A stretch of 64,000 nucleotides of DNA. It comes from Azospira sp. I13 (GTDB lineage: Bacteria; Pseudomonadota; Gammaproteobacteria; Burkholderiales; Rhodocyclaceae). The stretch's first letter is position 1. Every line of letters begins with the position of its first letter. Under the pieces are notes generated by a model. The model did no database searches. It was not told the origin of the DNA and was given only the letters and a program-made list of their open reading frames with translations. Of the stretch, positions 63,469 to 64,000 are shown piece after piece. The DNA is taken from positions 263,401 to 327,400 of the forward strand of contig NZ_BFBP01000011.1 in NCBI RefSeq assembly GCF_003112695.1, in the 5' to 3' direction. A program made the translations under genes and the position numbers.

Positions 63469-64000
63469 TCAGGTGCGCCGCGGGTAGGGGTAGAGCATGT
63501 TGAGAGCGACGCTGTCGCCATTGGGCTGGACGATGCGCACATGCTCGCGGCGGAATTCCCGGGCGTGGCGCAGGCCGCAGGAGTGGGCAATCATGTCCAT
63601 CTCCTTGCCCATGTTGCGGCAGTAGGCGGCAACCCGCTCCCCCTTGTCCCCCACATCCAGACCCCGCTGCAGGCGCTCGTTGTGGGTGGTGATGCCGGTG
63701 GGGCAGGTGTTGGTGTGGCAACGCAGGGCCTGGATGCAGCCCAGGGAGAACATGAAGCCCCGGGCGGTGTTGATGAAGTCGGCACCGCAGGCCAGGGCCC
63801 AGGCGGCCTTGGCCGGGGTCACCAGCTTGCCGGCGGCGATGACCCGCACCCGGCCCTTCAGATCGGCCTCCAGCAGGGCATCCACCACCCGGGGCAGGGC
63901 CTCGCTGATGGACAGGGCCATATGGTCGGCCAGGGCCTGGGGCGCTGCGCCGGAGCCCCCTTCCCCGCCATCGATGGCGAGAAAATCCGGGGCGCTGTGC
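63469..64000 (-). CDS. FMN-binding glutamate-synthase-like protein, C-terminal part
   Basis: At least 176 residues; the 5' end is beyond the window. The FMN/Glu-synthase signatures AIDGGEGGSGAAP, AGKLVTPAKAAWALACGADFINTARGFMFSLGCIQAL-type region (short motifs GADFINTARGF and GCIQA) and CHTNTCPTGI are clear. The tail ends YPYPRRT. The family uses a GltB-like barrel without an amidotransferase domain; substrate not known. Convergent with the EamA gene. Confidence 0.9.
   Translation of the reverse strand, partial: HSAPDFLAIDGGEGGSGAAPQALADHMALSISEALPRVVDALLEADLKGRVRVIAAGKLVTPAKAAWALACGADFINTARGFMFSLGCIQALRCHTNTCPTGITTHNERLQRGLDVGDKGERVAAYCRNMGKEMDMIAHSCGLRHAREFRREHVRIVQPNGDSVALNMLYPYPRRT

Noticed and set aside
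1-64000. CRISPR arrays, tRNA or rRNA genes
   Set aside because: No regularly spaced direct repeats with unique spacers and no cloverleaf or rRNA segment was recognised; repeats found are protein repeats or transposon ends.

Overview
The window is high-GC, gene-dense chromosomal DNA. The gene content (NAD-reducing HoxFUYHW hydrogenase, a full-length PurL, BipA/TypA, bacteriohemerythrin, c-di-GMP enzymes, PldA) suggests a facultatively chemolithotrophic betaproteobacterium, probably of the Rhodocyclaceae/Azospira type. The taxonomic guess is inference; no rRNA or tRNA gene was seen.

Layout. 1-5455: 5' part of a giant surface adhesin (LEPR start motif, DUF4347, cadherin-like repeats, a C-type-lectin-like domain), followed by an adaptor/TolC-like export pair (5532-8485) and a two-component system (8717-11346). 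11617-16459: outer-membrane phospholipase A, a Pit phosphate transporter with its DUF47 partner, a tiny membrane protein, a divergent nucleotidyltransferase-like protein and a spermidine-synthase-fold protein. 16584-21364: the prkA-yeaH-spoVR stress operon. 21517-25517: a PAS-GGDEF-EAL protein and typA. 25729-28817: a Zorya-like locus with ZorA and ZorB, a short third protein and no nuclease or helicase. 28911-31735: a small hypothetical gene, a YdcH-like gene, metY and an alpha/beta hydrolase.

31732-41978 is the most unusual part. A 9,157-bp IS21-family element (32499-41655) carries istA and istB at its right end and about 6.5 kb of passenger genes at its left. It has matching TGYGTATTCC ends, arrays of about 23-bp repeats just inside both ends, and a perfect 5-bp target duplication (CAGGA). 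It sits inside an EamA transporter gene; removing the element plus one copy of the duplication restores an uninterrupted 306-codon frame. The passengers are a 1253-residue protein with possible nuclease and degenerate NTPase regions, a downstream 195-residue protein, and two divergent small genes. They look like a defence module, but this is inference.

42095-43750: a second Pit/DUF47 pair in the opposite gene order. 43825-44559: an unknown exported protein. 44711-49832: hoxFUYHW, then a bacteriohemerythrin and purL (to 54385). 54491-59733: an operon of a TonB-dependent receptor, a periplasmic binding protein and a GGDEF protein with a degraded EAL domain, which reads like a sensory relay from outer membrane to c-di-GMP. 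59803-64000: a histone-deacetylase-family amidohydrolase, the NAD(P)HX repair enzyme, an EamA transporter and the C-terminal part of an FMN-binding glutamate-synthase-like protein.
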